Of a stretch of DNA of 64,000 bases, positions 34,507 to 53,271 are shown in pieces (within the stretch, counting starts at the first letter, position 1; every line of letters starts with the position of its first letter). The notes under the pieces were generated by a model. The model worked only from the letters and a program-made list of their open reading frames with translations, was not told the DNA's origin and searched no databases. A program made the position numbers and the translations under genes. Source of the stretch: Tectiglobus sp965224045 (GTDB lineage Bacteria > Pseudomonadota > Alphaproteobacteria > Rhizobiales > Hyphomicrobiaceae); NCBI GenBank assembly GCA_965224045.1, contig CBDCYD010000015.1, forward strand, positions 434,001-498,000, written 5' to 3'.

Positions 34507-35328
34507 TTACTTGTTCTTGTGTCTGCTGCGGACGATGTACTTGTCCGTCGCCTTGTTCTTGCGGGTGCGGACACCCTTCGCGATCTTGCCCCATGGCGTC
34601 TTGAAGATGCGGCCGCCGTTGGTGCGGCCACCGTTGGGGTGGTCGATCGGGTTCATTTCGATGCCGCGGGTCTGCGGGCGCTTGCCGTGCCAGCGCGCGC
34701 GACCGGCCTTGCCGATCGAGGTGTTGGCATGGTCCGGGTTGGACACGGCGCCGACGCTTGCCATGCACTCGGCGCGCACGCGACGGGTCTCGCCCGAGTT
34801 CAGCTTCAAGATCGCCCAGCCCGCATCGCGGCCGACGAGTTGTACATAGGCGCCAGCCGAACGCGCGATCTGGCCACCCTTGCCGGGCTTGAGTTCGACG
34901 TTGTGGATGATCGTACCGATCGGCATCGCCGAAAGCGGCATCGCGTTGCCCGGCTTGACGTCGACCTTGTCGCCAGCGACCACCGTGTCACCGGCGGACA
35001 GGCGTTGTGGTGCCAGGATGTAGGCGAGCTCGCCGTCCTCGTATTTGATGAGGGCAATGAAGGCGGTGCGGTTCGGGTCGTATTCAAGGCGCTCGACCGT
35101 GGCCGGGATATCGAATTTGCGACGGCGAAAGTCGACCTTGCGGTAGGCGCGCTTGTGACCGCCGCCAATATGGCGCGAGGTGATGCGCCCGGTATTGTTG
35201 CGCCCGCCGGTCTTGGACGAGCCTTCGGTCAACACCTTGACAGGCTTTCCCTTCCACAGGTGCGCGCGGTCAACGATGACCAGGTGGCGGAGCCCGTTAG
35301 ACCTCGGATTGAATGTTTTGAGTGCCAT
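34507..35328 (-). CDS. rplB: 50S ribosomal protein L2
   Basis: 273 residues, needed for subunit association and peptidyl transfer. GRNNTGRITSRHIGGGHKRA YRKVDF marks the N-terminal domain, NAMPLSAMPIGTIIHNVELK the OB fold and NPIDHPNGGRTNGGRIFKTP WG the conserved C-terminal block that approaches the active centre, including the conserved histidine in IDHP. It lies 12 bp after rplW. Confidence 0.98.
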   Translation of the reverse strand: MALKTFNPRSNGLRHLVIVDRAHLWKGKPVKVLTEGSSKTGGRNNTGRITSRHIGGGHKRAYRKVDFRRRKFDIPATVERLEYDPNRTAFIALIKYEDGELAYILAPQRLSAGDTVVAGDKVDVKPGNAMPLSAMPIGTIIHNVELKPGKGGQIARSAGAYVQLVGRDAGWAILKLNSGETRRVRAECMASVGAVSNPDHANTSIGKAGRARWHGKRPQTRGIEMNPIDHPNGGRTNGGRIFKTPWGKIAKGVRTRKNKATDKYIVRSRHKNK

Positions 35329-35340
35329 GATCCGGTCTCC

Positions 35341-35634
35341 CTAGAGCCCCGTCGTCACGTCGATGGAATGTCCATCTTCGAGCGTGACAACCGCTTTCTT
35401 GACATCGACCTGGCGACCGCGAATGCCGCGGAACACCTTGCGCTTGCCTTTGCGAACCAGCGTGTTCACCGATTTGACCTTGACGTTGAACAGCTGCTCG
35501 ATGGCAAGCTTGATCGCCGGCTTGGTCGCCTCGCGGCGAACGTTGAAGACCACCTGATTGTTTTCCGAGACGATGGTCGCCTTTTCCGTGATCACCGGTG
35601 AGACGATGATGTCGTAGGCATCGATGCGGGCCAT
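35341..35634 (-). CDS. rplW: 50S ribosomal protein L23
   Basis: 97 residues from ATG 35634, which overlaps the rplD stop by one base (TAATG). Exit-tunnel protein and main docking site for trigger factor and SRP. SPVITEKATIVSENNQVVFN, ATKPAIKLAIEQLFNVKVKS and the KGKRKVFRGIRGRQVDVKKA V segment are family blocks. Confidence 0.98.
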   Translation of the reverse strand: MARIDAYDIIVSPVITEKATIVSENNQVVFNVRREATKPAIKLAIEQLFNVKVKSVNTLVRKGKRKVFRGIRGRQVDVKKAVVTLEDGHSIDVTTGL

Positions 35635-36296
35635 TACGCTGCCTCCCCTTTGCCGTTCGCTTTCGGCATCCGGGCATCCGCGAAACGTTCCTCGAGCGCT
35701 TCGAGTGCAGCCTTGGTCAGCACCAGTTTGTGGCGCCGCAGGATGTCGTAGACGTTGATGCCCTGCACGGGCAGCACGTCGATGTGGGGGATATTGCGGG
35801 CGGCGCGGGCAAAATTCTCGTCCACCTCCGAGCCGGCGATGATCAACGCGTTGGTCCACTCGAGCTTGCCGAGTTGATCGCGCAACGACTTGGTCTTGCC
35901 GTCGCTCGAAGCCGCCTCGTCGAGAATGATCAACTCACTGGCCTGGGCCTTGGCGGACAGCGCATGGCGCAGAGCCAGGGCGCGCACCTTTTTCGGCAAA
36001 TCAATGGCGTGGCTGCGCGATTTCGGGCCGAAGGCCTTGCCGCCGCCGCGGAACTGCGGTGCCTTGCGCGTGCTGTGACGGGCGCCACCGGATCCCTTCT
36101 GGCGCACGAACTTGCGGCCCGATGCGGTAATCTCGGAACGGTCCTTGGTGTCGTGCGTTCCGGCCATGCGCTTGAGCTGCTGGTAGCGCACCATGCGGTG
36201 CAGCAGGTCCTTGCGCGGCTCCAGGCCGAAGATCGCATCGTTCAGCTCGATCGTACCGGCGCTGCCGGCGTCGAGATTGGTTATGTTGGCCTGCAT
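35634..36296 (-). CDS. rplD: 50S ribosomal protein L4
   Basis: 220 residues. The extended tunnel loop is visible as KDRSEITASGRKFVRQKGSG GARHSTRKAPQFRGGGKAFGP, and DVLPVQGINVYDILRRHKLV lies near the C-terminus. In E. coli L4 also represses the S10 operon by attenuation; whether that holds here cannot be told. It is coupled to rplW and lies 5 bp after rplC. Confidence 0.98.
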   Translation of the reverse strand: MQANITNLDAGSAGTIELNDAIFGLEPRKDLLHRMVRYQQLKRMAGTHDTKDRSEITASGRKFVRQKGSGGARHSTRKAPQFRGGGKAFGPKSRSHAIDLPKKVRALALRHALSAKAQASELIILDEAASSDGKTKSLRDQLGKLEWTNALIIAGSEVDENFARAARNIPHIDVLPVQGINVYDILRRHKLVLTKAALEALEERFADARMPKANGKGEAA

Positions 36297-36301
36297 GATG
36301 C

Positions 36302-37051
36302 TTATTCTCCACTCTCGGGCGCTGCGGCCTCGGGTGCTGCCTCGGCGTCATCGGCGGCCTTTGTCGGGGCGCCGGCCGGGGCCGTGAACGAGCCCGGCGT
36401 CGGTACGCCGTCCGGCAACGGCCGCTTGACGGCATCGCACACCATGACCCATCCGCCCTTATGGCCCGGCACCGCGCCCTTGATCATCAACAGGCCGCGA
36501 TCAACGTCGGTCTTGACGACCTCGAGGTTGAGCGTGGTGACACGCTCGGCGCCCAGATGACCGGCCATCTTCTTGCCCTTAAAGACCTTGCCCGGGTCCT
36601 GGCACTGGCCGGTGGAGCCGTGTGCGCGGTGCGAAATCGAAACACCGTGGGATGCCCGGAGGCCACCGAAATTCCAGCGTTTCATGGCGCCGGCAAAACC
36701 CTTGCCCTGGCTGGTGCCGGTGACGTCGACCTTCTGGCCGGTCAGGAAGTGATCGGCCGACATGGTGGCGCCGACCTCGATCAGGTTGTCCGGGCTGACG
36801 CGGAACTCTGCGACCTTGCGCTTGGGCTCGACCTTGGCGATGACGAAGTTCTGCTGTTCGGCTTTGGAGACACGCGAGCGCTTGCGGGTGCCGGCACCGA
36901 GGCGCACGGCGCTATAGCCGTTCTTTTCGTCGGTGCGCTGGCCGATTACCTGGCAGGCATCGAGTTTCAGAACGGTGACCGGTACGTGCTCGCCCGTCTC
37001 TAGGAAAATCCGGGTCATGCCGATCTTTTGTGCTATCAGTCCGGAGCGCAT
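36302..37051 (-). CDS. rplC: 50S ribosomal protein L3
   Basis: 249 residues, one of two proteins that start 50S assembly. MRSGLIAQKIGMTRIFLETG begins the protein, GTSQGKGFAGAMKRWNFGG and GSTGQCQDPGKVFKGKKMAG HLG are the family blocks near the peptidyl-transferase centre. The tail (about 25 residues rich in Ala/Glu/Asp) makes it longer than the ~210-residue norm. The 155 bp before it contains a short imperfect repeat (CTCGACATCGG-like, 37109-37165). Confidence 0.98.
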   Translation of the reverse strand: MRSGLIAQKIGMTRIFLETGEHVPVTVLKLDACQVIGQRTDEKNGYSAVRLGAGTRKRSRVSKAEQQNFVIAKVEPKRKVAEFRVSPDNLIEVGATMSADHFLTGQKVDVTGTSQGKGFAGAMKRWNFGGLRASHGVSISHRAHGSTGQCQDPGKVFKGKKMAGHLGAERVTTLNLEVVKTDVDRGLLMIKGAVPGHKGGWVMVCDAVKRPLPDGVPTPGSFTAPAGAPTKAADDAEAAPEAAAPESGE

Positions 37052-37206
37052 GGCGCTGTCCCTTTAATTCCGGGTCATCGCGGTAACGGCGAGAGGACCC
37101 TCGTGTCATATCTCTTGGCGTCGGCAGCCTCGACATCGACAGCTTCGACATCGGCTACCTCGACATCGGCGGCACGTCACACCCGACGGCCCACCGCGCC
37201 CGGCGC

Positions 37207-37515
37207 CTAGAGCTTGATCTCGACGTCGACGCCGGCGGCCAGATCAAGCTTCATGAGCGCGTCGACCGTCTGCGGGGTCGGGTCGACGATGTCGAGCAGG
37301 CGCTTGTGGGTGCGCATTTCGAACTGCTCGCGGCTCTTCTTGTCGATGTGCGGCGAGCGGATCACCGTGAACTTTTCCTTGCGCGTCGGCAGCGGGATCG
37401 GACCACGCACTTCCGCACCCGTCCGTTTTGCCGTGTTCACGATCTCGCGGGTCGACGCATCGAGAACGCGATGGTCGAACGCCTTGAGCCGGATTCGGAT
37501 GTTTTGACCGTTCAT
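37207..37515 (-). CDS. rpsJ: 30S ribosomal protein S10
   Basis: 102 residues, first gene of the S10 block, also known as NusE, which binds NusB in antitermination and NusG in coupling. MNGQNIRIRLKAFDHRVLDA, VRGPIPLPTRKEKFTVIRSP HIDKKSREQFEMRTHKRLLD match the family throughout. It lies 81 bp after tuf, with a possible hairpin terminator between them. Confidence 0.98.
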   Translation of the reverse strand: MNGQNIRIRLKAFDHRVLDASTREIVNTAKRTGAEVRGPIPLPTRKEKFTVIRSPHIDKKSREQFEMRTHKRLLDIVDPTPQTVDALMKLDLAAGVDVEIKL

Positions 37516-37559
37516 TGGTCTGATCTCACTTCGAGGCTGTTGACTGCCAAAAGTAGAGA

Positions 37560-37580
37560 GCGCCCGGTGTGACCAGGCGC
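37560..37580 (-). terminator. Candidate hairpin between tuf and rpsJ
   Basis: On the minus strand, 16 bases after the tuf stop, a nine-base stem (GCGCCTGGT with ACCGGGCGC, one G-U pair) with a three-base loop is followed after six bases by TTTT. This is weaker than a full intrinsic terminator and may only attenuate transcription from the str block into the S10 block. Confidence 0.5.
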
Positions 37581-37596
37581 CCTTGAGAGTTTGTCC

Positions 37597-38790
<1,194 letters not shown>

Positions 38791-38864
38791 GGGTGGCTCC
38801 TGTTGCTCTCGTTATGCGTCGGGCGGGCAGGCGCCTGCCCGCTTGTTCCTCGAATTCATTCGGA

Positions 38865-40955
38865 TCAGGCGAACTTCGCCTTGACCTCGTCTGCGACCTG
38901 GCGCGGCACCTCGGCGTAGTGGGCGAACTGCATCGTGAAGGATGCGCGGCCCTGCGTCGAGGAACGCAGCGTGTTGATATAGCCGAACATGTTGGCGAGC
39001 GGCACGAAACAGCTCACCACCGTCGCGTTGCCGCGCATCTCCTGTCCGCGAACCTGGCCGCGTCGGCTGTTGATGTCACCGATCACCGTACCGACGAACT
39101 CGTCCGGCGTGACGATTTCGACATCCATGATCGGCTCGAGCAATTGCACGCCGGCCTTCTGGCAGCCTTCGCGCAGCGCTGCACGGCCGGCGATCTCGAA
39201 CGCAATCGCGCTGGAGTCGACCTCGTGGTAGGCACCGTCGGTCAGGGTGACTTTGGTGTCGACCAGCGGGAAGCCGATCAGAACGCCTGAATCCCAAACC
39301 GACTGCAGGCCCTTTTCGACACCTGGAATGTACTCCTTCGGCACCGCGCCGCCGACGATTTCGGAGGCGAACTCATTGCCGGCACCGGTCTCGTTCGGCT
39401 CGATCACCATCTTGACGCGGGCAAACTGGCCGGAGCCGCCGGACTGCTTCTTGTGAGTATAGTCGACCTCGGCACGCCTGGAGACCGTTTCACGATAGGC
39501 CACCTGCGGCTGGCCGATATTGGCTTCGACCTTGAACTCGCGCTTCATGCGGTCGACGATGATGTCGAGATGCAACTCGCCCATGCCGGCGATGATGGTC
39601 TGGCCGCTTTCCTCGTCGGACTTGACCCGAAACGAAGGGTCTTCCTTGGCCAGCCGGCTCAGGGCCATGCCCATCTTTTCCTGGTCGCCCTTCGAGTTTG
39701 GCTCAATGGAGATCTCGATCACCGGCTCCGGGAACTCCATGCGCTCCAGGATCACCGGCTTGGCGGGATCGCAAAGGGTATCTCCGGTCGTCGATTCCTT
39801 CATGCCGACCAGCGCGACAATGTCGCCGGCGTAGGCTTCGGAAATCTCTTCCTTGTCGTTTGAGTGCATGAGCAGCATGCGACCGACGCGCTCACGCTTT
39901 TCACGCACCGTGTTCATCAGCGAGGCGCCGGACTGAACCGTGCCCGAATAGATGCGCGCAAACGTCAACGAGCCGACAAACGGGTCGTTCATGATCTTGA
40001 AGACCAGCATTGACAACGGTTCGTCGTCGGACGACACGCGCTCCATATCGGAGCCGTCCTTCGGATTGATGCCCTTGATCGCCGGCACTTCGACCGGGCT
40101 CGGCAGATAATCGACAACGGCATCGAGCAGCGGCTGCACGCCCTTGTTCTTGAAGGCCGAGCCACACATCACCGGATAGAAGCTGACTTCGCAGGTGCCC
40201 TTGCGAAGCAACTGGCGGATCTTGTCGTTGTCCGGCTCATTGCCTTCGAGATAGGCTTCCATAGCTTCGTCGTCGACTTCGACGATCGCTTCGATCATGG
40301 CTTCGCGCCATTGCTGAGCCTGGTCGACCAGTTCCGCCGGAATGTCGACGACATCCCACTTCGCACCGAGATCTTCGGCACGCCAGATGAGAGCGTTCAT
40401 CTCGATCAAGTCAACGACGCCGACAAAGTCGCTCTCGGCGCCGATCGGCAACTGGATCGCAACCGGTTTGGCACCAAGGCGGTCCTTGATCATGTCCACG
40501 CAGCGGAAAAAGTCAGCGCCGGTCTTGTCCATCTTATTGACGAAGATCATGCGCGGCACGTTGTACTTGTCCGCCTGGCGCCAGACCGTCTCGGTCTGCG
40601 GCTCGACACCGGCGTTGGCATCGAGCAGCGCGATGGCGCCGTCGAGCACGCGCAACGACCGCTCGACCTCGATCGTGAAGTCGACGTGGCCCGGGGTGTC
40701 GATGATGTTGAGCCGGCGCTTCTTGCCGTCTCGGCCTTCCCAGAAGGTGGTCGTCGCAGCCGACGTGATCGTAATGCCGCGCTCCTGCTCCTGTTCCATC
40801 CAGTCCATCGTGGCGGCGCCGTCGTGGACCTCGCCGATTTTGTGGCTCTTGCCGGTGTAGTAGAGGATCCGCTCGGTGGTCGTCGTTTTGCCGGCATCGA
40901 TGTGGGCCATAATGCCGAAGTTGCGGTAGTCCTCGATTTTATATTCGCGGGCCAT
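38865..40955 (-). CDS. fusA: Elongation factor G
   Basis: 696 residues, the translocation and (with RRF) recycling GTPase. GIMAHIDAGKTTTTERILYY (G1), RGITITSAATT (G2), DTPGHVDFTIEVERSLRVLD (G3) and NKMDKTGADFF (G4) are present, followed by domains II-V ending VPRQVADEVKAKFA. It lies in the str order rpsL-rpsG-fusA-tuf, 21 bp after rpsG. Confidence 0.99.
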   Translation of the reverse strand: MAREYKIEDYRNFGIMAHIDAGKTTTTERILYYTGKSHKIGEVHDGAATMDWMEQEQERGITITSAATTTFWEGRDGKKRRLNIIDTPGHVDFTIEVERSLRVLDGAIALLDANAGVEPQTETVWRQADKYNVPRMIFVNKMDKTGADFFRCVDMIKDRLGAKPVAIQLPIGAESDFVGVVDLIEMNALIWRAEDLGAKWDVVDIPAELVDQAQQWREAMIEAIVEVDDEAMEAYLEGNEPDNDKIRQLLRKGTCEVSFYPVMCGSAFKNKGVQPLLDAVVDYLPSPVEVPAIKGINPKDGSDMERVSSDDEPLSMLVFKIMNDPFVGSLTFARIYSGTVQSGASLMNTVREKRERVGRMLLMHSNDKEEISEAYAGDIVALVGMKESTTGDTLCDPAKPVILERMEFPEPVIEISIEPNSKGDQEKMGMALSRLAKEDPSFRVKSDEESGQTIIAGMGELHLDIIVDRMKREFKVEANIGQPQVAYRETVSRRAEVDYTHKKQSGGSGQFARVKMVIEPNETGAGNEFASEIVGGAVPKEYIPGVEKGLQSVWDSGVLIGFPLVDTKVTLTDGAYHEVDSSAIAFEIAGRAALREGCQKAGVQLLEPIMDVEIVTPDEFVGTVIGDINSRRGQVRGQEMRGNATVVSCFVPLANMFGYINTLRSSTQGRASFTMQFAHYAEVPRQVADEVKAKFA

Positions 40956-40976
40956 GATCGTCTCCGAAGCTTTCGC

Positions 40977-41447
40977 TTACCAACGGTAATGGGAGAAGGC
41001 GCGGTTCGCCTCCGCCATCTTGTGCGTATCCTCGCGCTTCTTGACGGCAGTTCCCCGGTTGTTGGCAGCGTCGAGCAATTCGCCCGACAAGCGGTCAACC
41101 ATTGTATTTTCGTTGCGCGCACGCGCGGCATTGATGATCCAGCGGATGGCCAGTGCCTGGCGACGCTCGGCACGGACCTCGACCGGAACCTGATAGGTGG
41201 CACCGCCGACCCGGCGAGAGCGCACCTCGACCGACGGCATGACGTTTTCCAGCGCCGAGTGGAACATCTGCATCGGATCCTGCTTGGCGCGCTCCTCGAC
41301 ACGATCCAGCGCGCTGTAGACGATGGTCTCGGCGACCGACTTCTTGCCGTCCTTCATGATCGCGTTCATGAACTTCGACAGCACCAGATCCGAGAATTTC
41401 GGATCGGGATTGACTTCGCGCTTTTCAGCTCTGTGGCGACGGGACAT
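40977..41447 (-). CDS. rpsG: 30S ribosomal protein S7
   Basis: 156 residues, initiator of 30S head assembly; in E. coli it represses the str operon. MSRRHRAEKREVNPDPKFSD, GGATYQVPVEVRAERRQALA and RGTAVKKREDTHKMAEANRA are family blocks. It lies 108 bp after rpsL. Confidence 0.98.
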   Translation of the reverse strand: MSRRHRAEKREVNPDPKFSDLVLSKFMNAIMKDGKKSVAETIVYSALDRVEERAKQDPMQMFHSALENVMPSVEVRSRRVGGATYQVPVEVRAERRQALAIRWIINAARARNENTMVDRLSGELLDAANNRGTAVKKREDTHKMAEANRAFSHYRW

Positions 41448-41555
41448 TGCTCAGCCCTTCGGGGTTTTCGAGATCTCGGATGGAAGCAGGCCGGCGCCGG
41501 CTTCGCCAAATAATTCGGCACCGCGGGATGCGCCGCAGTGCCGTACGAAAGTCTC

Positions 41556-41927
41556 CTACTTGGGACGCTTGGCGCCGTACTTCGAACGGCGCTGGCGGCG
41601 GGCGGCGACGCCCTGCGTGTCGAGCACGCCGCGAATAATGTGGTAACGCACGCCCGGCAGGTCCTTGACGCGGCCGCCGCGGATCAAAACCACGGAGTGC
41701 TCCTGCAGGTTGTGGCCCTCGCCCGGAATATAGCCGATCACCTCGAAACCGTTGGTGAGACGGATCTTGGCAACCTTACGCAAGGCCGAGTTGGGCTTTT
41801 TCGGCGTCGTTGTATAGACGCGCGTGCACACACCTCGCTTTTGCGGACAGGCCTGCATGGCCGGCACCTTGTTGCGCTTGGTCTGTTTTTCCCGCGGTTT
41901 GCGGATCAGCTGCTGTATCGTCGGCAT
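41556..41927 (-). CDS. rpsL: 30S ribosomal protein S12
   Basis: 123 residues from ATG 41927 (MPTIQQLIRKPREKQTKRNK); the open frame runs 38 codons further without similarity. S12 governs decoding accuracy. TTTPKKPNSALRKVAKIRL and GGRVKDLPGVRYHIIRG carry the lysines whose change gives streptomycin resistance; both regions look wild type. It is the first gene of the str block, with a strong promoter candidate about 220 bp upstream. Confidence 0.98.
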   Translation of the reverse strand: MPTIQQLIRKPREKQTKRNKVPAMQACPQKRGVCTRVYTTTPKKPNSALRKVAKIRLTNGFEVIGYIPGEGHNLQEHSVVLIRGGRVKDLPGVRYHIIRGVLDTQGVAARRQRRSKYGAKRPK

Positions 41928-42146
41928 ACGCCAATGGCTCCCCGGCCAGGCCATGCCGTTCCGGCTGGCCAAAATTCCAAACGTCGCGACCGGACATCGC
42001 GTAATCGCGGGCCCGGCCAAATTCAGAGGATCACGGCACAACCGTGATCATGACTTCGATTTTTCTCTGCGATCGGACGATAGCGTTTAGGCTGCAGCGC
42101 TACGCGCGCGCGACACAATCCTACGACCTACCGTGAGAGTTGCGGG

Positions 42147-42175
42147 AACATATACACATGCCCCGCCACGGTCAA
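42147..42175 (-). promoter_or_regulatory. Sigma-70-type promoter candidate for rpsL
   Basis: On the minus strand TTGACC (42175-42170) is followed, after exactly 17 bases, by TATGTT (42152-42147). It points toward rpsL, about 220 bases downstream, and lies after the rpoC terminator. The 444 bp between rpoC and rpsL otherwise contains no gene. Confidence 0.65.
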
Positions 42176-42304
42176 CAGGCGAGGACTGGCATTCGGGAAA
42201 AAAATTGTCGCGATTCGAGCATTTGACGTTTGGCCGCGGGGAGAACGCGACGTGGTGTGCCTCGACCCCAATCCCGGCCTTGAAGATGGCTCACCGGCGT
42301 CACC

Positions 42305-42331
42305 AAAAAACCGGGGCACAAGGCCCCGGTT
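42305..42331 (-). terminator. Intrinsic terminator after rpoC
   Basis: On the minus strand a perfect nine-base stem (AACCGGGGC with GCCCCGGTT) and a five-base loop are followed by a run of T. It lies about 40 bases after the rpoC stop and should separate the rpl-rpo operon from the str operon. Confidence 0.9.
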
Positions 42332-42371
42332 CTCGCCGCTTATCGCGGGCTTTTCAGCCGTTCGCCGATGG

Positions 42372-46601
<4,230 letters not shown>

Positions 46602-46802
46602 TCGCTGGTCTCCTCAGCAAACGGCCGGGCGGTGCCGCTTGCCATTCGGGTGGCGAACCCCGGTCGGGGTCCGGTCTTCTTGCAGCGCACGGTTGCGGGC
46701 CCAAACCGTTGCTGCTGCGCATGGTGCACGACGCCTCATGACAATGCGCCGCGGCAGGGATCAGGCACATCGGCCGCCTGACCCTTCGGTGTGTCTCCTC
46801 GG

Positions 46803-50963
<4,161 letters not shown>

Positions 50964-51080
50964 GTGGGCTCCTCATCTCGTTTGCGGGTTGGCGGCCCGC
51001 CCCCGGCCAGGGGAATTGCAACGATCGTGCGTCACTCGCGCCGGTCACGGCGCCACCCGGCGCACGATCCGGCTTTAGAA

Positions 51081-51190
51081 ACGGTTCACCGGAGCGTCCG
51101 AAAAACAGGTTTTGAGACCCATCTCGGACGCTCCGGGGAACCGTCAGTGCGCGCCAGCGCAGTTGTGGAGGCGGCCGTCGGGCCGCCTCC
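51081..51190. promoter_or_regulatory. Intercistronic hairpins between rplL and rpoB
   Basis: Two stable stems lie in the 242 bp between rplL and rpoB. The first seen in transcription order has a perfect ten-base stem (51190-51181 with 51176-51167) and a four-base loop. The second has a 20-base stem with a single mismatch (51144-51125 with 51100-51081) and a 24-base loop. In E. coli this interval holds an attenuator and an RNase III site that set rpoBC expression below the ribosomal genes; a similar role is inferred here. Confidence 0.6.
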
Positions 51191-51205
51191 CGGGGGAAAA
51201 CCCCA

Positions 51206-51586
51206 TCAGGTGAGCTCGACAGTCGCGCCGGCCTCTTCGAGCTTCTTCTTGATTTCCTCGGCCTCATCCTTCGAGACGTCTTCCTTGACCGCCTTGTCGC
51301 CGGCCTCGACCAGTTCCTTGGCTTCCTTGAGGCCCAGCCCGGTAATGCCGCGGACTTCCTTGATGACGTTGATCTTCTTGTCGCCTGCGGCTTTGAGGAC
51401 GACCGTGAACTCGGTCTTTTCCTCGGCTGCCTCGCCAGCAGCAGCGCCAGCGCCCGGAGCAGCAGCCACGGCAACGGCAGCGGCGGCCGAAACGCCCCAC
51501 TTTTCTTCCAGCATCTTGGCCAGTTCGGCGGCTTCCAGAACCGTAAGGCTCGAGAGGTCTTCGGCGATTTTCGCGATATCAGTCAT
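51206..51586 (-). CDS. rplL: 50S ribosomal protein L7/L12
   Basis: 126 residues. Helical N-terminal dimerisation part (MTDIAKIAEDLSSLTVLEAA ELAKMLEEKWGVS), an Ala/Gly/Pro hinge (AAAPGAGAAAGEAAEEKTE) and the globular C-terminal domain (VLKAAGDKKINVIKEVRGIT, GLGLKEAKELVEAGDKAVKE). It forms the stalk that recruits translation factors. It lies 85 bp after rplJ. Confidence 0.98.
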   Translation of the reverse strand: MTDIAKIAEDLSSLTVLEAAELAKMLEEKWGVSAAAAVAVAAAPGAGAAAGEAAEEKTEFTVVLKAAGDKKINVIKEVRGITGLGLKEAKELVEAGDKAVKEDVSKDEAEEIKKKLEEAGATVELT

Positions 51587-51671
51587 GATTTCAGTTTCCC
51601 TAGGTGTTGGTTGCGGCGCTTGCGCCGGTGGCGCTCAGCGCGCCGTTTGCGTTCAATCGGTTCCCAATCAA

Positions 51672-52190
51672 TCAGGCGGCTTCACCGTGCTGTGACTTGG
51701 CATGGATGACCCGTGCCAGTTGCGCTCCCGGTTCGTTGATCGTGCGGACGATCTTGACCATCGGCGCCTGGATGAGGCCGATGAGTTTGCCGCGCAGTTC
51801 ATCGAGTGACGGCAAGCTGGCAAGTGCCTTGACGCCTTCGGCATCGAGGGGGGAATCCCCCATCGTGCCGCCGAGAATCACGAGCTTGTCGTGGTCCTTG
51901 GAAAAGGCGACGGACACCTTGGCAGCGGCAATCGGATCGTCCGAATAGGCGACGCAAGTCGGCCCCCTGAACAACTCCTCGATGGCAGCGGCTTGGGTGT
52001 CACGGAGTGCCAGCTTGGCCAGCCTGTTCTTTGCCACCTTGACGTGACCGCCGGCCTCGCGCATGCGATCGCGGAAGTCGGTCATCTGGGCGACAGAGAG
52101 GCCGGCATAGTGGGCCACCACAATGACGCCGGCGTCCTTGAAGACGTCGTGCATCTGGGCGACGAGCTCACCTTTCGCAGCTCTGTCCAC
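51672..52190 (-). CDS. rplJ: 50S ribosomal protein L10 (GTG start)
   Basis: 172 residues from GTG 52190, which has GGAG upstream and gives the family length; the frame stays open further upstream without similarity. L10 is the stalk base that binds L7/L12 dimers and represses its own operon in E. coli. VDRAAKGELVAQMHDVFKDA, VAHYAGLSVAQMTDFRDRMR and VKVAKNRLAKLAL are the signatures. Confidence 0.97.
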   Translation of the reverse strand: MDRAAKGELVAQMHDVFKDAGVIVVAHYAGLSVAQMTDFRDRMREAGGHVKVAKNRLAKLALRDTQAAAIEELFRGPTCVAYSDDPIAAAKVSVAFSKDHDKLVILGGTMGDSPLDAEGVKALASLPSLDELRGKLIGLIQAPMVKIVRTINEPGAQLARVIHAKSQHGEAA

Positions 52191-52562
52191 GTGCTCTCTC
52201 CTTCGTTTGCAAACTGCTTGCGCAGCCTGCGGGTTGCACCATGTCGCCCGCGACCATTTTCGCTCGCCGGCGACGCTCGGCCTGTCCGTGCCGCACGGCT
52301 TTGACCCCGTACGGTGCGACCCACAAGTTTCGGCGCAGCAAGCGTTTGCACGCAAAGCCACGAAATCTCGCGTCTCATGCAGACCGGGCCGAAACCCCGA
52401 TTAAGCCTTTGGCAGGTGGCGGGTGCCGCTGCCGTGGACGTCTGCAATCTCGGACAGGCATGAGCCGAAGAACGTGTCGCCCTCCGGCTCTGCCTCCAGG
52501 CATCACTACCTGGAACTTTGAGCCGCACTGCGCCGCCGTCGGCACCGCAGCGCGGCAATCAG
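52191..52562 (-). promoter_or_regulatory. Long leader upstream of rplJ (probable L10 leader)
   Basis: The 372 bp between rplA and rplJ has no supported gene. In most bacteria this interval is a structured mRNA leader bound by L10(L12)4 for feedback control. Here it contains several GC-rich inverted segments, the last (GGTGCAACCCGCAGGCTGCGC) just before the rplJ ribosome site. The assignment rests mainly on position. Confidence 0.5.
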
Positions 52563-53267
52563 CTAGGTCAGGCCCCCTGTGATCGAGGCCTGGTCGATTT
52601 TCACGCCGGGGCCCATCGTCGACTTGATGGAGACCCGCTTGATGTAGGTTCCCTTGGCGCCCGAGGGCTTGGCGCGGTTTACCGCCTCGACGAACGCCTT
52701 GACGTTCTCGGCGAGCTGCTCTTCGGAAAAGCTCACCTTGCCGACGCCGGCGTGCACGATGCCGGCCTTTTCGACACGAAATTCGATGGCGCCGCCCTTG
52801 GCGCCGTTGACCGCCTCGGTGACGTCCATAGTCACCGTGCCAACGCGCGGATTGGGCATCAGGCCGCGCGGACCGAGTACTTTGCCAAGCCGGCCGACGA
52901 GACCCATCATGTCCGGCGTCGCAATGCAGCGGTCGAAGTTGATGTTGCCCTTCTGCACTTCTTCGACCAGATCTTCCGCGCCGACGATATCCGCGCCGGC
53001 AGCCTTTGCCTCGTCTGCCTTGGGCCCGCGGGCAAAGACCGCGACCCGGACCGAGCGGCCCGAACCGTTGGGCAGCGTGCACACGCCGCGCACCATCTGA
53101 TCGGCGTGCTTGGGATCAACGCCGAGGTTCATCGCCACGTCGACGGTTTCGTCGAATTTGGCGTTGGCCGAATTCTTGACCAGCTTGACCGCCTCGGCGA
53201 GTTCATAGTCCTTGCCGCGATCTACGGCTTCGCGCGCTGCACGGATGCGTTTTCCTGCGTCTGCCAT
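52563..53267 (-). CDS. rplA: 50S ribosomal protein L1
   Basis: 234 residues. NAKFDETVDVAMNLGVDPKH ADQMVRG, MGLVGRLGKVLGPRGLMPNP and GTYIKRVSIKSTMGPGVKID identify it. It forms the mobile L1 stalk at the E site and in E. coli represses rplK-rplA. It lies four bases after rplK, so the two are coupled. Confidence 0.98.
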   Translation of the reverse strand: MADAGKRIRAAREAVDRGKDYELAEAVKLVKNSANAKFDETVDVAMNLGVDPKHADQMVRGVCTLPNGSGRSVRVAVFARGPKADEAKAAGADIVGAEDLVEEVQKGNINFDRCIATPDMMGLVGRLGKVLGPRGLMPNPRVGTVTMDVTEAVNGAKGGAIEFRVEKAGIVHAGVGKVSFSEEQLAENVKAFVEAVNRAKPSGAKGTYIKRVSIKSTMGPGVKIDQASITGGLT

Positions 53268-53271
53268 CGCC

